DNA of 64,000 nt. Source: Coprinellus micaceus. Lineage: Eukaryota > Basidiomycota > Agaricomycetes > Agaricales > Psathyrellaceae. The stretch covers positions 2,108,001 to 2,172,000 of the forward strand of contig OX596336.1 in NCBI GenBank assembly GCA_951394405.1. Direction: 5' to 3'. A program made the position numbers and the translations under genes. Shown here one piece after another: positions 32,910 through 45,154 of the stretch. Position 1 is the first letter of the stretch. The number at the start of each line of letters is the position of its first letter. The notes beneath the pieces are model-generated. The model saw nothing but the letters and a program-made list of their open reading frames with translations. It was not told the DNA's origin and searched no databases.

Positions 32910-34689
32910 CTTTGGCAGGTTCGAAGGCCCTACGCCTCGGAGAAGGTCAGTCTCAGACGTAATCCATCGAGAAGCTCGTTGAGAGCGTGGCCACCGTCTA
33001 GCCTCATTTCCTTCTGTGGCCCCAGAGACGAGTTTCACTCCAACGGAAAGGGCTAGAGAGAGAATGTCGGCGGGTTGAGGGTGGGATTAGCGCGCGAAAT
33101 GACTTCATGGAACGTCATACGCTGCGTCGTCCGCTGAGACTGGGTCCGAGAGAGAGAGGTTCTTTTGAAACGGGCATTCTCATGGTCGTGTTATCAGCTC
33201 TGCATTCTCAGCCTTTATGCGGTATGAGATCCAAATTTCAAACGCCCTGGTATTACCCGGATTCTCAGAGCTCGTAGTCCGTTTATGATATGACACCAGA
33301 GACCCAACATTTGGTCCTCGGAGCGTAGACACTTGTCTATGCATTTAGGGAGCACATATCGAGGCTCGGCGCGGCATGATGGCTCCCATTGGCTTCCCAT
33401 TCCAAGAATAACGATGGTACGATGAAATTAAGCGCGCGCTTAAATATCACGCGATCACACCCCCGTTGAATTTGTGGCTGTTTACTTCTCGCCGTGCCGT
33501 CCCGGCGCAGTCACTTTCCCTCGTCTCCTCAATTCCCCTCATCCCTGCGTCCATGGACGCATATGCCGTCTGAATCATGTCAAGTACAACACACTTCGAT
33601 TCTTTCACCACTTCTTTGCCTCTGGTGGTTGCCCAGGTCGCGCGGGCAGGGGTGTGTGCTCAACATCGACCCTTAGATGGCGTGCGTCCGGCGCCGTACA
33701 CAGGCGGGTCACAGCGGGTCAGAGAGAAATCGTAGAATGACGCTTCCGTTGTTACTTTGGAACGCCATACTTTGGTGAGGTCCTCCCCCGCAACGTGTAC
33801 CTGATGCACAGACCCATGGTTGTGACTAGGAACATCTGGGACCTTTCCGACGAGGATAGGACAGTTGAGCGCCCGCCGACCAACGAATTTCCCAACGTTC
33901 ATCTCTTGAAAGTCACGACAAACGTTTATGTCAAGCCACCTACACCACACGCTGGCAGCTCGCTGCACCTGACATCCAATGGAACCTTCCCATCCACTTC
34001 TCGTCACGCAATCTAACATATTAAAACGATTCGCCGCTATCCCATTGGATCGACATACCACAACGCCGCCGCCTCCTCTACGCCCGTTGCTGGCTCTCTA
34101 CGCCGAATTCACCCGTTCAATGGACTCGATGAGCCGATGAGCCAATGAGCGCTGAGCGCCGGAATGGCCAATTCAATTCATTCCAGCATGGCGTCAAGGT
34201 TTCTAATGATAAGGTTGTCATTGGCCCTGGCGGTGTGATTCAAGTCCAGGCGATTTGGAGGGTGAGCGAAGCTCTCGGGTCGTGGTGTAAGGACAAGGAA
34301 GACGAGGGGCTGTGATCGACTCAATATCATCCGAGAGATAAGATTGGCGATCGGCGTATGGAGGGCTCAGTGTTTTTCGCTAGGTGGTCACAAGGACAAG
34401 TCCGAGCACATCCCGGAGGGCAATTGGGAGCCAGAGAAAGCCAGAACAGCCGCCACTTACAGCAGTTACAGCAACGTGAGGAGCCAAGGAGGAGACAAGG
34501 AGTTCTGCGGGGTGAAGTGAAATGGGGGCAGTAACAGGCGCCCACTTGATCCGAGCCTGCTTGGGCCTGGATCGGGTCGAACGCCGGTATCGGCTTTCCT
34601 GCTTCAATTTATACCCGACGCCTCCTTGGCCTTGTTTCCCTCATATACCCAACATTCCTAGCCTCACATTCCCTCACACCTGCATTTGA
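32910..34689. other. Long intergenic region between divergent genes
   Basis: About 1.8 kb between the cupredoxin-like gene (-) and the alpha-arrestin (+). It contains a perfect 16-bp palindrome at 33428-33443. Overlapping open frames on opposite strands around 33660-34061 show no domain. I call no gene here. Confidence 0.5.
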
Positions 34690-37600
34690 ATGCCTGTCGC
34701 AGATACCAAGTCCATCAAGAAAAGCGCACTATCTATCAGACTCACAGAGTCGGCCGTCTACTTGCGCACAGATGGACCCAGTGGCCGCCCCCACCGCAAT
34801 GCAGAGACGCGGAGCAGCGTTGTGCGTGGACTGCTCGTGTTGGAGCTCGCGAAGCCCACGAAGATTGAGAGCGTCGAGCTGGAGTTGGTGGCGACGGCAG
34901 CGACGGCTTGGCCGGAAGGTGCGTACCTTGTTGGTCGGCGCTAATTTTGACTCATGGGATAATTAACAGGAGTTGGGGCAAGGCGAGTAGAAGTATCAGA
35001 ACAGCACCAAGTCTTTCACGCCAGTACCGTATACTTCAAGGCCGAAGCCTCAGTGTCATCGCGGAGGGCTGCTTCCATCGGTCCAGGCACTTCGCTCAAC
35101 CTCGAAGATCCTACGCTTGACTGGGATCTAGACGACTTGGAGAGTGGAGAGATACCAGAAGACGCTCGACTTCCCAATGCCTCCTCCTCCTCCTCCTCAA
35201 ACGACCGGAATACCCAGCTCCCTCCCAATGACCCGTATCCTCGATCTTGGAGAGGACCAAGACAAGTCAGTGTCGACTCGCATATCTACCACCGACTCCC
35301 GCCCGTCTCTCAATCCAACTCTCATCCAAACGACGACTATGACATTCCACCATACTCCCCCGTCGATCCTGCCTCCCCATCCCTTCCTAGCCCATCTACA
35401 CCCTTTCGCAGCCCCTCAACGTCGACGGCGCAAGCCTTTGAGCGCAGCCCCAATCATCGTCCAACGCTCGAGGAGCTCAGATCCGAGTTGAATTCATCCT
35501 TGCAAAACTACAGTGCGTGCATCAACTTCCCTTCACACTTTCTGTAAAATAACTCTACTCCGCACAGGCCCCTCTCGAGGCTCCTCCGCCTCTGCCGCCT
35601 CCTTACGCTCGCTCTCGCTCTCTCGCCGGCAAAGTGTGAACATGGACGCCCTCATGGAGGACGAAGATCAATCAAGTCCTCCAACCCAATTCCTTCCTCC
35701 CGCGCGTTCTGGGTCTTCCCTCTCGCGTGTCCACGAGGAACGTCCGGAGACGCCTTCTCCCCAAGGGTCCACCGCACCGTCGATCTCGACATCCAGCTCG
35801 GCGCCCTCTAATCCTCCTCCCCCTCAACCATTGCATGAGCCCCCCACTTCCTCCCCTCAACCATCCGTCCCCTCCCCCCGGTCAGAAACCCTCTCTCCTC
35901 CGCCAGCCCAAAGGACGTCCAGTGTCAGCACGGAGCGTCGAGGCCGCAATCGCTCTCGTTTCAGCCTCACCGCCGTCGCAGACGCGTTCAGGGAAGCCGT
36001 TCGTTCCACTTCGCCCATTGCGCATCGCTTCTCGAGCAAGACGAGCAAAGAGCGTGGGGGTGAGGGGAGTCTTGCCCGTGGCGCGCTCGACAGAGAAAGA
36101 AGCAGGGACGAGTTGGTTGGGAGTCGAGGTCGGACGATGGATCGGGGAGTGTCTTTCGAGTTGGACGAGGCAGCAGCTGGTCCCAGTTCTGACTCCTCCA
36201 GTCGACCATGGGAGCCGACGGTGTTTGCACTACCTGGAACGCACAGGATGACTCCACGGCTACGCGACCCCATACCCCGCATTTTCAATGGGCCCCACGA
36301 AGTCAATGAACGTCGCGAGCAGAAGAAGACGGACGGAAATGGATGGAAGGAGTTCAAAAAAGGCACCTATACTTACCCCATATCGTTCTCCATCCCCTCC
36401 ACCTCCCCGCCATCCCTTCAAGCTGACTACGGTTCTGTCGTCTGGAAACTCCACGCGCATGTCCACCGGCCTGGTGCGTTCAAGAGCAAGTACACGGCGA
36501 CGAGGGAGGTAACGGTCGTTGCATGCCCGACGGAGGAAGATACAGAGGAGAGCGAGAACATCATCGTCGAACGGCACTGGGATGGCCAATTGCAGTACCT
36601 TATCAGCGTCAGCGGGAGGTGCTTCTGGATCGGAGGCGTCGTCCCAGTCACATTTGCGTTTATGCCGTTGATGAAGATCAAGCTACACCGGGTTAGCGTG
36701 TGGGTGGAGGAGAAGGTTGATTATTACAACAATATGAGGAGGGTAGTGAGGAGTGACACGACGCAGAGGTTTCTGCTGCTTTCTGTCAAACATGAAGGCA
36801 AACACCCCCCATCCATTCTTCCCATCGAGTCCGATGGCCCTGACGCCCTCATCCACTCGCCCCTCAATCAACTACTCGACCCGGCGGACGATCTTGGCGA
36901 GATGGCGAGCAGTCTTATGGGTCCAGGACCGTGGACGTTCCATAAAGACCTCAAGCTACCAGAGAGCTGTACGAAAATGCACTTCACGAACAAGAATCGT
37001 CGGGCCAACATCACGGTCTCCCATATGCTCAAGGTGGTCATTAGGGTGGAGAGGGGCGACGACCAGTTTGTGGACAAGGCAGGAAAGAGGAAGCTATTTG
37101 ATATCGTGGTGCAGACGCCTGTGCATATCCTCTCGGTGAGTACCCCTCCTTTGGACGAAAACTTTTCACATCTGACGGAAGGCTCACTGTAGTGCCGGTG
37201 CAACCCTGATTGGGCTTCGCTACCGCGATACGAAGAGACCTTTACGAGCGGCACCGACGTGGTTGTGCCCACCTGCCCGTGCAAGGTGGGGGGTACCGCT
37301 AAGGGGAACGGGCTCGCGACACCCATACCCAACGATCCTCCAGTCGCCTCAACGAGCGGTGGGTATGGTTCAGATATCCACCTAGGCTCTTTCCACACGC
37401 ATATATCCATCCCCGCGCCATTGGAAAGGATGATGAGCCATAGTTCCACTGATGGGGACGTTTCTCACTCCGGGGCGAAACTGAATGAGCAGCATGCGCA
37501 TAGGGGGCATCATCACCCCCAACCATTGACGCACGCCTCTCCGTCTTCACAACACTACACATACGACCCTTCTCCCGGCCTGCACCACTCGTCCTCCGAT

Positions 37601-38053
37601 CCCCTACACTCTCCTTCCTTCTACCACAACAATACGTCGCCATCCCCTGTCCGGACCCGGACCAACAGCCAGGGACACCCCAGGTCCCAGGACCAGTCCC
37701 ACAGCCCGCACCCAGCGATTCCTATCCACGCCCATGAAACCTCCCCATTGGACCACTCGATGCGTTCACTTCGTATAGACGCGAGACGTTCGTTACCGTC
37801 GACGGAACGAGAGTCCAGGGAGGCGAGGGAAACGAGGGAGCAGACGGAGCTGTTGAGGGCTGGTGCGAGCCAGTTTGGGAGGCTCGTGGCCGGGTTCGAA
37901 GGAGAGTATAACGGGGAGGCGCCTCCTGACTATGCAGTTGCTGTGGCAGAGGGGAGCAGTGGGCAGACTGGGTATCACGGCGTTTTGACTGTGGCTGGAG
38001 ACGTAGCTGAGGAGAGGGGAAGGCAGAGAGGTAGGACAATTCAGGTGAATTAA
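34690..38053 (+). CDS. Alpha-arrestin (ART/Rim8-PalF type trafficking adaptor)
   Basis: Exons 34690-34918, 34970-35512, 35568-37135 and 37193-38053 give 1066 residues. The arrestin-N strand pattern starts near the N-terminus (LSIRLTESAVYLRTDGPSG...VVRGLLVLEL). A large Ser/Pro-rich disordered insertion (about residues 120-500) splits the N-domain, which resumes at FKKGTYTYPISFSIPSTSPP and VVWKLHAHVHRPGAFKSKYT. The C-domain follows (YLISVSGRCFWIGGVVPVTF, RVSVWVEEKVDYYNNMRRVV). The tail has an LPRY and a PPDY motif, candidate binding sites for Rsp5-type HECT ubiquitin ligases. Alpha-arrestins direct ubiquitin-dependent endocytosis of plasma-membrane transporters; Rim8/PalF acts in pH sensing. 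Which subgroup this belongs to is not settled. Confidence 0.85.
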
Positions 38054-38532
38054 TCTGAGGATGGGTGGAGGGGGGAGGGGGGAGCAATGGCGTCGAAGAA
38101 TACCCCGTTCAAAAGCTTTATTGAACATCACATTCTGATGTTCGTTTTACGATCTACTCACTGACTTTCTGGCTTCGCTTACCTTACGCACCCGGGTTCC
38201 TAATAGTCTTGTAGCCATATGACTGTGCCTCTCTCCCTGATGTTTTCTGTTTTGTCGGTTTGGTTTTCAGTAAGGGTTCTCTGCTTCTTCCTGTATACCT
38301 TACGCATTGCATAAGTTGGTTGTTTGTGCTGTAGTTGTAGCAGTAACGAGATGAGGGATATAATGTATTCCAATTATATGATACATTGCCTGTGATAGGG
38401 TAGTCATGCGGTGTATGGGGGTTGTGCCCAGTGAGTAAATAAGTTATTACATCTAGGTGGTGACAGGTAGTGGTGGTCAGTGGGTTGGCCGTGTGGGTGC
38501 AAATGGAGGGGGATTGTCGTGTCGTATCGCAT
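38054..38532. other. Convergent 3' spacer
   Basis: About 480 bp between the 3' ends of the arrestin (+) and TIM22 (-) genes. AT-rich in places, with no gene. Confidence 0.6.
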
Positions 38533-39353
38533 CTAGTCGTCTCTGTAACAAAGTAGGATAAATCTGGGTCAGGGAATTGAAACAAGAAAACGGTCAAGCT
38601 GCTACTCACTCTGAAGGTTCTCGTCGCATAAACGCGTCAATGGCAGCAGAGAAGGCGGCAAATGCTAGACCACCTCCTACGACGGCTTTTGGACCAGAGT
38701 TCCGCGCGAGGACACCGCCAGCGAGGAAACCGGATGCTACGGAGTTGTAGATGTCGTTCTTCGCTCGATACTGAACATTTTAGATTGCCATTAGGTCCAG
38801 TAACCCAGTCCGGGCTATACGAACAAGGTGGTACGTGAAGAAGCAACTCACCGACTCGATGACACACTCAATGCCCGCGTACAAAGCTCCGACTTTACCA
38901 AAGCCCTTTCCGCTTGTCCACATGCCCCTCCCCATCTCTTTGAAAATCGCACTGGCCTTCTGCGTTGTGTTTAGTTGTGCGGCGGTTTTCCCTTGTGTCC
39001 GTAGATATGGGTCCTCGTATGCAAACGAGGCGGACATTAGCGAGAAGAAGGCACCGATGCCGAATCCTATACAGCGCAGCAGAGGATTCCACAATGGAGT
39101 TGAGGGTCACGGTTAGATTTCATTGGCAATATTAGGCAGAATGAATAGGCATTGACGCACCCATCGTCCCAGCAAGCACCGTCTTCACGGCACACGACTC
39201 CATAGCCATCCCCGCATACCCCTCCCACCGCTTCTGCTGCTCATAGATCGGTCGGTCCTCCTCGTTCAAGCCCGGCGGTAGCGGCTCGTGCCCCTTCTTG
39301 AATATTGGGCATATTCCCGGCAGGTGGTTCGTGCTTGGGTTGATTCCGTTCAT
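38533..39353 (-). CDS. TIM22: Mitochondrial inner-membrane translocase Tim22
   Basis: Exons 39353-39161, 39066-38852, 38770-38610 and 38542-38533 give 192 residues. Hallmarks of the Tim17/22/23 fold are present: the segment [20 protein letters not shown] with its glycine zipper, then [20 protein letters not shown], then [20 protein letters not shown]. Four hydrophobic helices result. The N-terminal arm is proline-rich, as in Tim22. Tim22 forms the channel of the carrier translocase that inserts metabolite carriers into the inner membrane. The final 10-nt exon changes the ending from ...PSE to ...PSEDD; without splicing, a TGA follows directly at that point. Family assignment is firm, the last exon less so. 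Confidence 0.9.
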
Positions 39354-39891
39354 GGCAGGTATACGAGCCTAGTTTGAATCCGGGGTAGGTCCTAGGAAGC
39401 CCCGAGTTGCTCTGGCCGGCCAGCGACGACGGCGACGAGGAGACGAGGAGGGTGGGCGAGGGGTCGAGAGAAGCAGGAAGGCCCGACAGAGGAACGGAGG
39501 AGAGAGGTTCTTCGCCTGTCGTTGGCCCGCGTCACGTTTCCAAAATTTGGCCGAGTGATGAGGCGAATATTTGGCGCTGTTAGCTCTGCCGGGTTTCGGC
39601 ACACCTCGGCTCAAGCCAATTGGCGCCCAAACAGGGGCTGCTTCCTCCTCGGACAGAACCACGAGGAAAACATGGTTCCTCAGTACCGCCTCCAGAGTCC
39701 CAGGTACCATGTGTACCTTCGGTTATGTCCGTCGTGGTCTTCCCCCACCCAAAGACCAACTGAATGCAAACTAACTCCGCAGCCTCATGTTGGGCGCTTA
39801 AGGCAATTGTCACGGCCCGTCCGAACTTCCATCTTGACCTTCTGCCCCTCGCTCACAATTCGGTTCGTATCTTGTCTACCTTCACCCCCAG
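39354..39891. other. Divergent promoter region TIM22 / Rho-like gene
   Basis: About 540 bp with no TATA box that I can support. A plus-strand open frame through 39522-39995 overlaps the Rho start exon in another frame and is not called. Confidence 0.5.
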
Positions 39892-41539
39892 ATGGCCTCC
39901 TCGAAAGGGCAGGACCAATGGGGTGTCACCGTCATCGGGGATGGCGCCATCGGAAAGGTGCGATGTCCTTCTCTAATACATCCTCGGGTAGATAGCGTCT
40001 ACCCATTCAGTGGGTGACTTGCCATAAGATTAAAATATGTTTCCGCATTATCTGGGCCTGTCATCGGAGTTCGAAGTTCGATTATAATACTCATCTGAGT
40101 AAACCATAAGCGCCGGGGTATCCAACCAGATTAAATCTCGAATAGATGGTTTGGCGCCGTGCCCCAGCCTAGGTTCACCACTTGCAGGCACTTGACTCAA
40201 GTGTTATTGCTTCTTGGGTAGCCCTACTCCTCGATGAGGGGTCACTCGTGTCATTTCCCTTCGGACCTTCAACCTCAGCGCTTTGACCGTCGGTGGTCTC
40301 CCTTAGAGGGGCCAGTAGCACTGTTGGTTTGGCTATTGGATGGCAGGTGCAGGTGCCCTGACCTCTCAGGGAACATCGTGAAATACCTTGGTCGCACTTC
40401 AGTGTTAATCAGCGAGGTAGGAAAGACCGCCAATGGGCATGGGCGTATGCTCAGGGAGGAGTCGCTGAGGCCGCGCTGAAGCAACATCGAGACTCACTCT
40501 CACGAATGCCGGTCATGGAGGGCTCGTGAGAGGATCTAAGTACAAATAAGGCAGTTCAGGGTTTATTCGAGCGCCTCAGAATCTATTCGGGGGGTCCTGA
40601 CCCTCTGAATAGATTCCGTTTTATTCAGACCCTCTCCCATCAAAATTTCAGCGCCCATGTCCCGGCATGTCGGCTTGGGAGGTCTACAGGCCCCGATTTA
40701 CTCTGAATCTATTCAGATATATTCAAAAAGTCTTATGGCAAGTCACCCAGTCTTATGGCAAGTCACCCAGTTCAAAGCGCTGAAGAAGGAACGTTTGCTA
40801 GACCTCTTTGGTAATACAGTTTGCCATTGGACAGTTTCCAGAAGTAGGCTGCCTTCTTATTGGATGGTACGAACAGGCTCTTGCAACTGACCTATCACAA
40901 CGGATTCTCGTGCCGTTAGTTCTACGTCCCTGTGGTTGCAGATAACTACGTGGTCGAGGTCGACTTGGGAACCAACTACCGGGAGCATGACGGCAACATA
41001 AAGATATGCATCTGGGATACGCCCGGGCAAGAGGACTACCCACGTCTCCGTCCTCTTGCATACGCAAATGCTCACATCATCTTGATATGTTTCGCCATCG
41101 ATGACAGAATATCCCTTGAAAACATCGAGGAGAAGGCATGTCACACACCACGAGAGCTTTCCGGAAGAGATTCTGACCGTGGTCTCAGTGGACTGAAGAA
41201 GCTCGACGTGAGCGCCCAGGACTTCCCATCCTCGTGGTGGGCTGCAAACAGGACCTCAGGGACGATCCTCCCCTCGCAACATCAGGTCAACTCATCGACG
41301 CGAAAGAGGTCAGTCGCCGATCTCTCTCCTGCTTCTTCTACCGATAAGCTGAGACCGGGTTCCTCCTTCAGGGGTCAGCAATGACCCAGAGAATCGGCGC
41401 TGTTGGTTACTTGGAATCCTCCGCCAAAACAGGGAAAGGCGTCACCGAGGTGTTCCAAGTTGCTGCTCAGCAGATCCTCCTCCATCAAAGTAAATTGAAG
41501 GGAAAGAAAGGGCTCAAATATCGATGCATCGTATTCTAG
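39892..41539 (+). pseudogene. Rho-family GTPase gene, probably disrupted
   Basis: The first exon (39892-39957) encodes the P-loop start WGVTVIGDGAIGK. The rest is found more than 900 bp downstream: 40920-41135 (YVPVVADNYVVEV, IWDTPGQEDYPRLRPLAYA), 41189-41308 (RPGLPILVVGCKQDLRDDPP) and 41372-41539 (YLESSAKTGKGVTEVF, then a polybasic KLKGKKGLKYR and the CAAX box CIVF). The piece expected between, a GKT[S/C]LL...F exon, survives at 40869-40916 as TNRLLQLTYHNGFSCR but has no acceptor at its start and runs into a TAG at 40917. The switch I threonine of YVPTV is Val. Repeats (40579-40770) fill the gap. I read this as a Rho gene broken by an insertion; an unusual splice pattern remains possible. 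The intron 41136-41188 is GC-AG. Confidence 0.6.
40579..40770. repeat. Short repeats inside the Rho-gene gap
   Basis: GAATCTATTC at 40579-40588 is matched by its exact reverse complement at 40607-40616, and another direct copy lies near 40705. A 20-bp unit (TCTTATGGCAAGTCACCCAG) is perfectly duplicated in tandem at 40731-40750 and 40751-40770. This fits debris from an insertion. Confidence 0.65.
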
Positions 41540-41636
41540 TTGACCATGAACATCGTACAATATATCTATTACATTTCCAAGTAGTGCACTGAACTCAAAC
41601 TCTTGGATCATCCAATTCAATTCTCTATAGTGACGG

Positions 41637-42575
41637 TCAAAATTGTGCCCAAAATCTAGAGTCAACGCCATCTCCATGCTCGAAATCTTGGTCCTCCTTC
41701 CCCCACTCGCCTCTCTGACCCTCTGTAATGACGACGCGCCCATCCACCTCCCTTACCTCCTGCATAATCTTCCACATGTAACTCTCCTTCACCACCGACC
41801 CCGCGGTCTCCCATGCATGTCCCTCGTAGATACACACCACAGCCACCTTCAACCCCGCGTACTCCCCCATGATGCCCACCACCTCGTCTCTAAATGCTCT
41901 ATCGTTGTCCTCATTGGCCCCCGCTTTCCTTGAAAGCTGCAAGTGCGTGAGGCCCGCAGGGTTCCCAAACGCTGCGAGGATCTCGCGTGGCGAGACCCAG
42001 CCATATTCAGCCGGTTCCCCAAATCGCAGACGTCTAAGGGTGATTGGGGATCCCATGGGCACATCCTTGTCGACACGAGGGTCCACGAACGAACGGATGG
42101 TTATCTCTTCTAGATGCCGATGACCGCCCAGACCAGGGGTAGCAAGAAGGTGAGGCAGCCGCAGGGTGTGCAGGTTCTTGCACGCCCGGACGATTTCGCT
42201 AACCTCTTGGTCGAGTCGCGGTGAATCGTACGACAGGACGAGTTTCTTCACCAGGAGTAGTAGGTCAGGAGATGAGAAAGACGTTTCGTAGAGCTTGTGG
42301 ATCGAGCCCACGGAGGAAAGGACGATCGTGCGGTACAACACATCGTTGACGTGCTCGTTGACTGCTCGGGATATAGTGGCCAAGACGATAGGCTTGACGC
42401 TCAAAAGAGCTCGTTCGACGATCGACGTGATCAATTCCGAAGGTAAACGCTGGAGGAATGAATGGGAGGCCAGGAAACCTTGAACTTCTTTGCCAACGAG
42501 CGCAAGCGAGAGGGACCGAGGCCGCCCGTTCCCGTGGCCATGGAGGACTTGGGTGACAGTCACTGAGGTGGTCAT
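41637..42575 (-). CDS. F-box-like/LRR protein
   Basis: One open frame of 312 residues from the ATG at 42575. The frame stays open up to an acceptor at 42612, so one or more short upstream exons may add to the N-terminus. FLQRLPSELITSIVERALLS is a degenerate F-box-like start. SRAVNEHVNDVLYRTIVLSS, then LVKKLVLSYDSPRLDQEVSE, then ACKNLHTLRLPHLLATPGLG follow the layout of short mushroom F-box-like proteins with a few LRRs. The gene is convergent with the Rho-like gene, about 100 bp apart. Function presumably SCF-type adaptor; target unknown. Confidence 0.65.
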   Translation of the reverse strand: MTTSVTVTQVLHGHGNGRPRSLSLALVGKEVQGFLASHSFLQRLPSELITSIVERALLSVKPIVLATISRAVNEHVNDVLYRTIVLSSVGSIHKLYETSFSSPDLLLLVKKLVLSYDSPRLDQEVSEIVRACKNLHTLRLPHLLATPGLGGHRHLEEITIRSFVDPRVDKDVPMGSPITLRRLRFGEPAEYGWVSPREILAAFGNPAGLTHLQLSRKAGANEDNDRAFRDEVVGIMGEYAGLKVAVVCIYEGHAWETAGSVVKESYMWKIMQEVREVDGRVVITEGQRGEWGKEDQDFEHGDGVDSRFWAQF

Positions 42576-43224
42576 GGAGGCCGTTGTCGGAGAGATGGCA
42601 GAGTCCTGCACTGTAAGTTAGGGTATAAGTATCATCCAGCGCGATGCCAGCTGGCAGCACTTACCCGGGAGGTGACGAAGGTGGGATTCCAAGGGATCGT
42701 GCCCAGCCTAGTCAGCCACCTAGAACTTTATCGTAAGATTCCTTGGAGATATCGACATCTCCGTCCCAGTTTGGGCTCTACGGTTAGTTCCTTGTATCGC
42801 CGAATCTATCGCGCCTCATGTTTGTGAACGTTGCGAGCCCAAAACCGAAATGTAGTAGGCGACACAGTCGGATAGCCTGCGTCGGAGGTATCCGATGAGC
42901 ATCACTGTCGACGAAGCCGTAGGATGATCGCTAAAGTTAGGTACTTGAATGGTGAATTCAGTGGCTGGAGGGCCGTGGATCTACGAAGACCTCGGCTGTC
43001 GTAAGATATGGTCGGGGAGTACTGTGCCCGACGGAACCCCATAAAGCTTTCGCAGCTCCGTCGCTCCGACGACTCTGAGCTTTGACCCTGAGCTCGATGT
43101 GTCGAACTATATGTTGAATACATCCCGAATACTTGGGGATGACGCAAGGAAACCCCTGGATCCCTGAGGGGGGAAGAAGTAAATATTGTTTTAATGTTCA
43201 TACCAACGAGCCATTTGAATTCCA
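42576..43224. other. Intergenic spacer
   Basis: About 650 bp between the F-box-like gene and the deacetylase, both on the minus strand. It may hold an upstream exon of the F-box-like gene (donor at about 42664). No other gene is seen. Confidence 0.45.
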
Positions 43225-45154
43225 CTACCCGCTTCGGGTGAATACTTCTTTCCCCCTCACCCAGGTACTGAGAACATTCCCCTGCTTGTCCAGGACGACG
43301 AGATCTGCGTGGGCGCCTGGCCGAAGGGTGCCTTTCTTCTGCTCGATCCCAAGGCATCTAGGCAAGGAGGGTTATTCTTCATGCTTAGAGAATAATAGCA
43401 ACCCACTTACTTCGCCGGGTTGTATGTCGCGCATCTGATTGCTTCCCCAAGAGAGCACCCAGTGAACTTGGAGAAGTTCCTCACACATTTGTCGAGAGTG
43501 ACAACACTACGTTTTACTTTAGTGGGGTCTAAATGCTGCTCGGGGAAGGGCTATAAACCCACCTGCCAGCTAGGGTGTCTGTCCCTTCGAGATACAGCTT
43601 CTCCCCTTCCTTGACGAATCGTTTGCCGTCTCGCCATTCATGAACCCCGTCTTCTAGGTGAGGGTCAAGGATTTTCATAGCTAATTTCTCGTCAGTAATT
43701 CAGTAATGGCGACTGGGGGTTGCGGGTAGGAGCGAATGTACCATCGGTAACTAGGATGCACCCCTCAGAGTGAGCGGCGTACGCAAGCTAAGCGTTGGGA
43801 GGGCATCAGCATAACTGTACACTTGTAACCGAGGTGAGGGAAACTGGCCTACCCTGACTGAGTTGGGGTGGCAGTGAATACCATCCACAATGATACCGTA
43901 GTACGGTCGCTGGAAGGCCGTCGCAATCAGAATCCCGTTATGATTCGACGATGGAGAGGCGTCGTGAATAGGCGTCCCCGGGATGGGAGTATTTGTCTCG
44001 CAAGGCACATCCACCAGGGGGATGTGATCTGCTGGGTTCAGACTGGGAGACGAACCCAGAAGACCAACGATGGATGGATCACGGTGGTGAAATTGTGGCA
44101 TAGCATTGAAGAGGTGCGTGATGAGCCTTGCACCGTGTTTGACTGCGGCGGTCGCAACACTGGTGCTCGCTGTACTATCGATAAGGTGGACCATTAGCAT
44201 CTAGTATTCCCGAACTTCAAGGGCATACGAGGCACGAACCTATGACCGATCGACATCACAATGCCCTTCCGAGAGAGGACCTTCAGTGCGTCTATGACCC
44301 CAGGAATTTCAGGAGCAGCTGTGATCATCCTAACGCCGACATCCTGGCCGTCCGGCAGGCGCCAGTCAACCTCGTCTACAAGGTTACCTGCTCCATACAC
44401 TTCTTCGAATGTTTCATACCCTCCTGATGCGTTCAAAAGCAAGGAGGGAGCGTGGGCACCGCGTTTGGTGTGCTCAATGAAGGGGCCCTCGGCATGCCAC
44501 CCTAGAAGCGTAGCTGACCCCAAGGTGGAAAATGGCTTGAGGAGGGGGAGGAGCTTAGGATATAGGGACTTTTCTTGAGTCTGAGACCCGTGAGTTAGTG
44601 CGTTCATAGCAACGCTGGGGCCGCCCAAACTTACGATGACTGTTGGCAATAAGCTGCAACGAGCAGTTCAGTCTGGGATATGGCTTTGACTTTTCCGGAC
44701 GACGTACGAGGTGACTCCGGTTTCTACTATCCTTTCGGCCACTATCTTCATTCCTTGAAGGTAGGCATCGTCCCCACCGTATATAGAGAAGTCAAAGCCG
44801 TATGCACCATTGATCTGTATGTCAAGGAAGCCTGGGCTAATCCCAATGCACTCTGATTAGTATCGAAGCAGCATAAACAGCGCGTATGCGAGGCACCTCA
44901 GAATGTTTCCCCCAAGGTCCACCGTCTTTCCTGGTCTCTTCTTTGCCTGGAAGAATGTTTTCTGGACAAGAGGTTAACAGCCTGAGTGAGGTGCCGCTTC
45001 GGATGACTAGAATGCGAAGGATGTTCCGCACCTTGGCATCGACGATGAGCCCAGAATCTTCGTCAACCCACAGGTCACAGTGCAGGAGAGTACCATCCTC
45101 CTGCACAAGTAGGCAGTTTGTGAAGCCAACCAATCTGTTGGGGGAGCGGTTCAT
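43225..45154 (-). CDS. nagA: N-acetylglucosamine-6-phosphate deacetylase
   Basis: Ten exons: 45154-45032, 44961-44897, 44836-44708, 44653-44635, 44580-44240, 44174-43853, 43787-43742, 43680-43563, 43506-43411 and 43357-43225; total 464 codons. Signature blocks in order: NILSPGFLDIQINGAYGFDF, TSLLPTVI, GWHAEGPFI (metal-ligand Glu), SIGHSTAS, GARLITHLFNAMPQFHHRDP (metal-ligand His residues), GIIVDGIHCHPNSVR, HSEGCILVTDAM (catalytic Asp), AGSVVTLDKCVRNFSKFTGC and the closing GTLRPGAHADLVVLD. The enzyme turns GlcNAc-6-P into glucosamine-6-P and acetate, the cytosolic step of GlcNAc and chitin recycling. All key residues appear present. The fourth exon is only 19 nt. Confidence 0.93.

Noticed and set aside
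33660..34061. Opposed open frames of 133 (-) and 73 (+) codons
   Set aside because: Mutually overlapping, no domain, no splice signals tying them to other exons.
39522..39995. 157-codon plus-strand frame upstream of the Rho-like gene
   Set aside because: Reads through the Rho start exon in another frame; the P-loop frame is the credible one.
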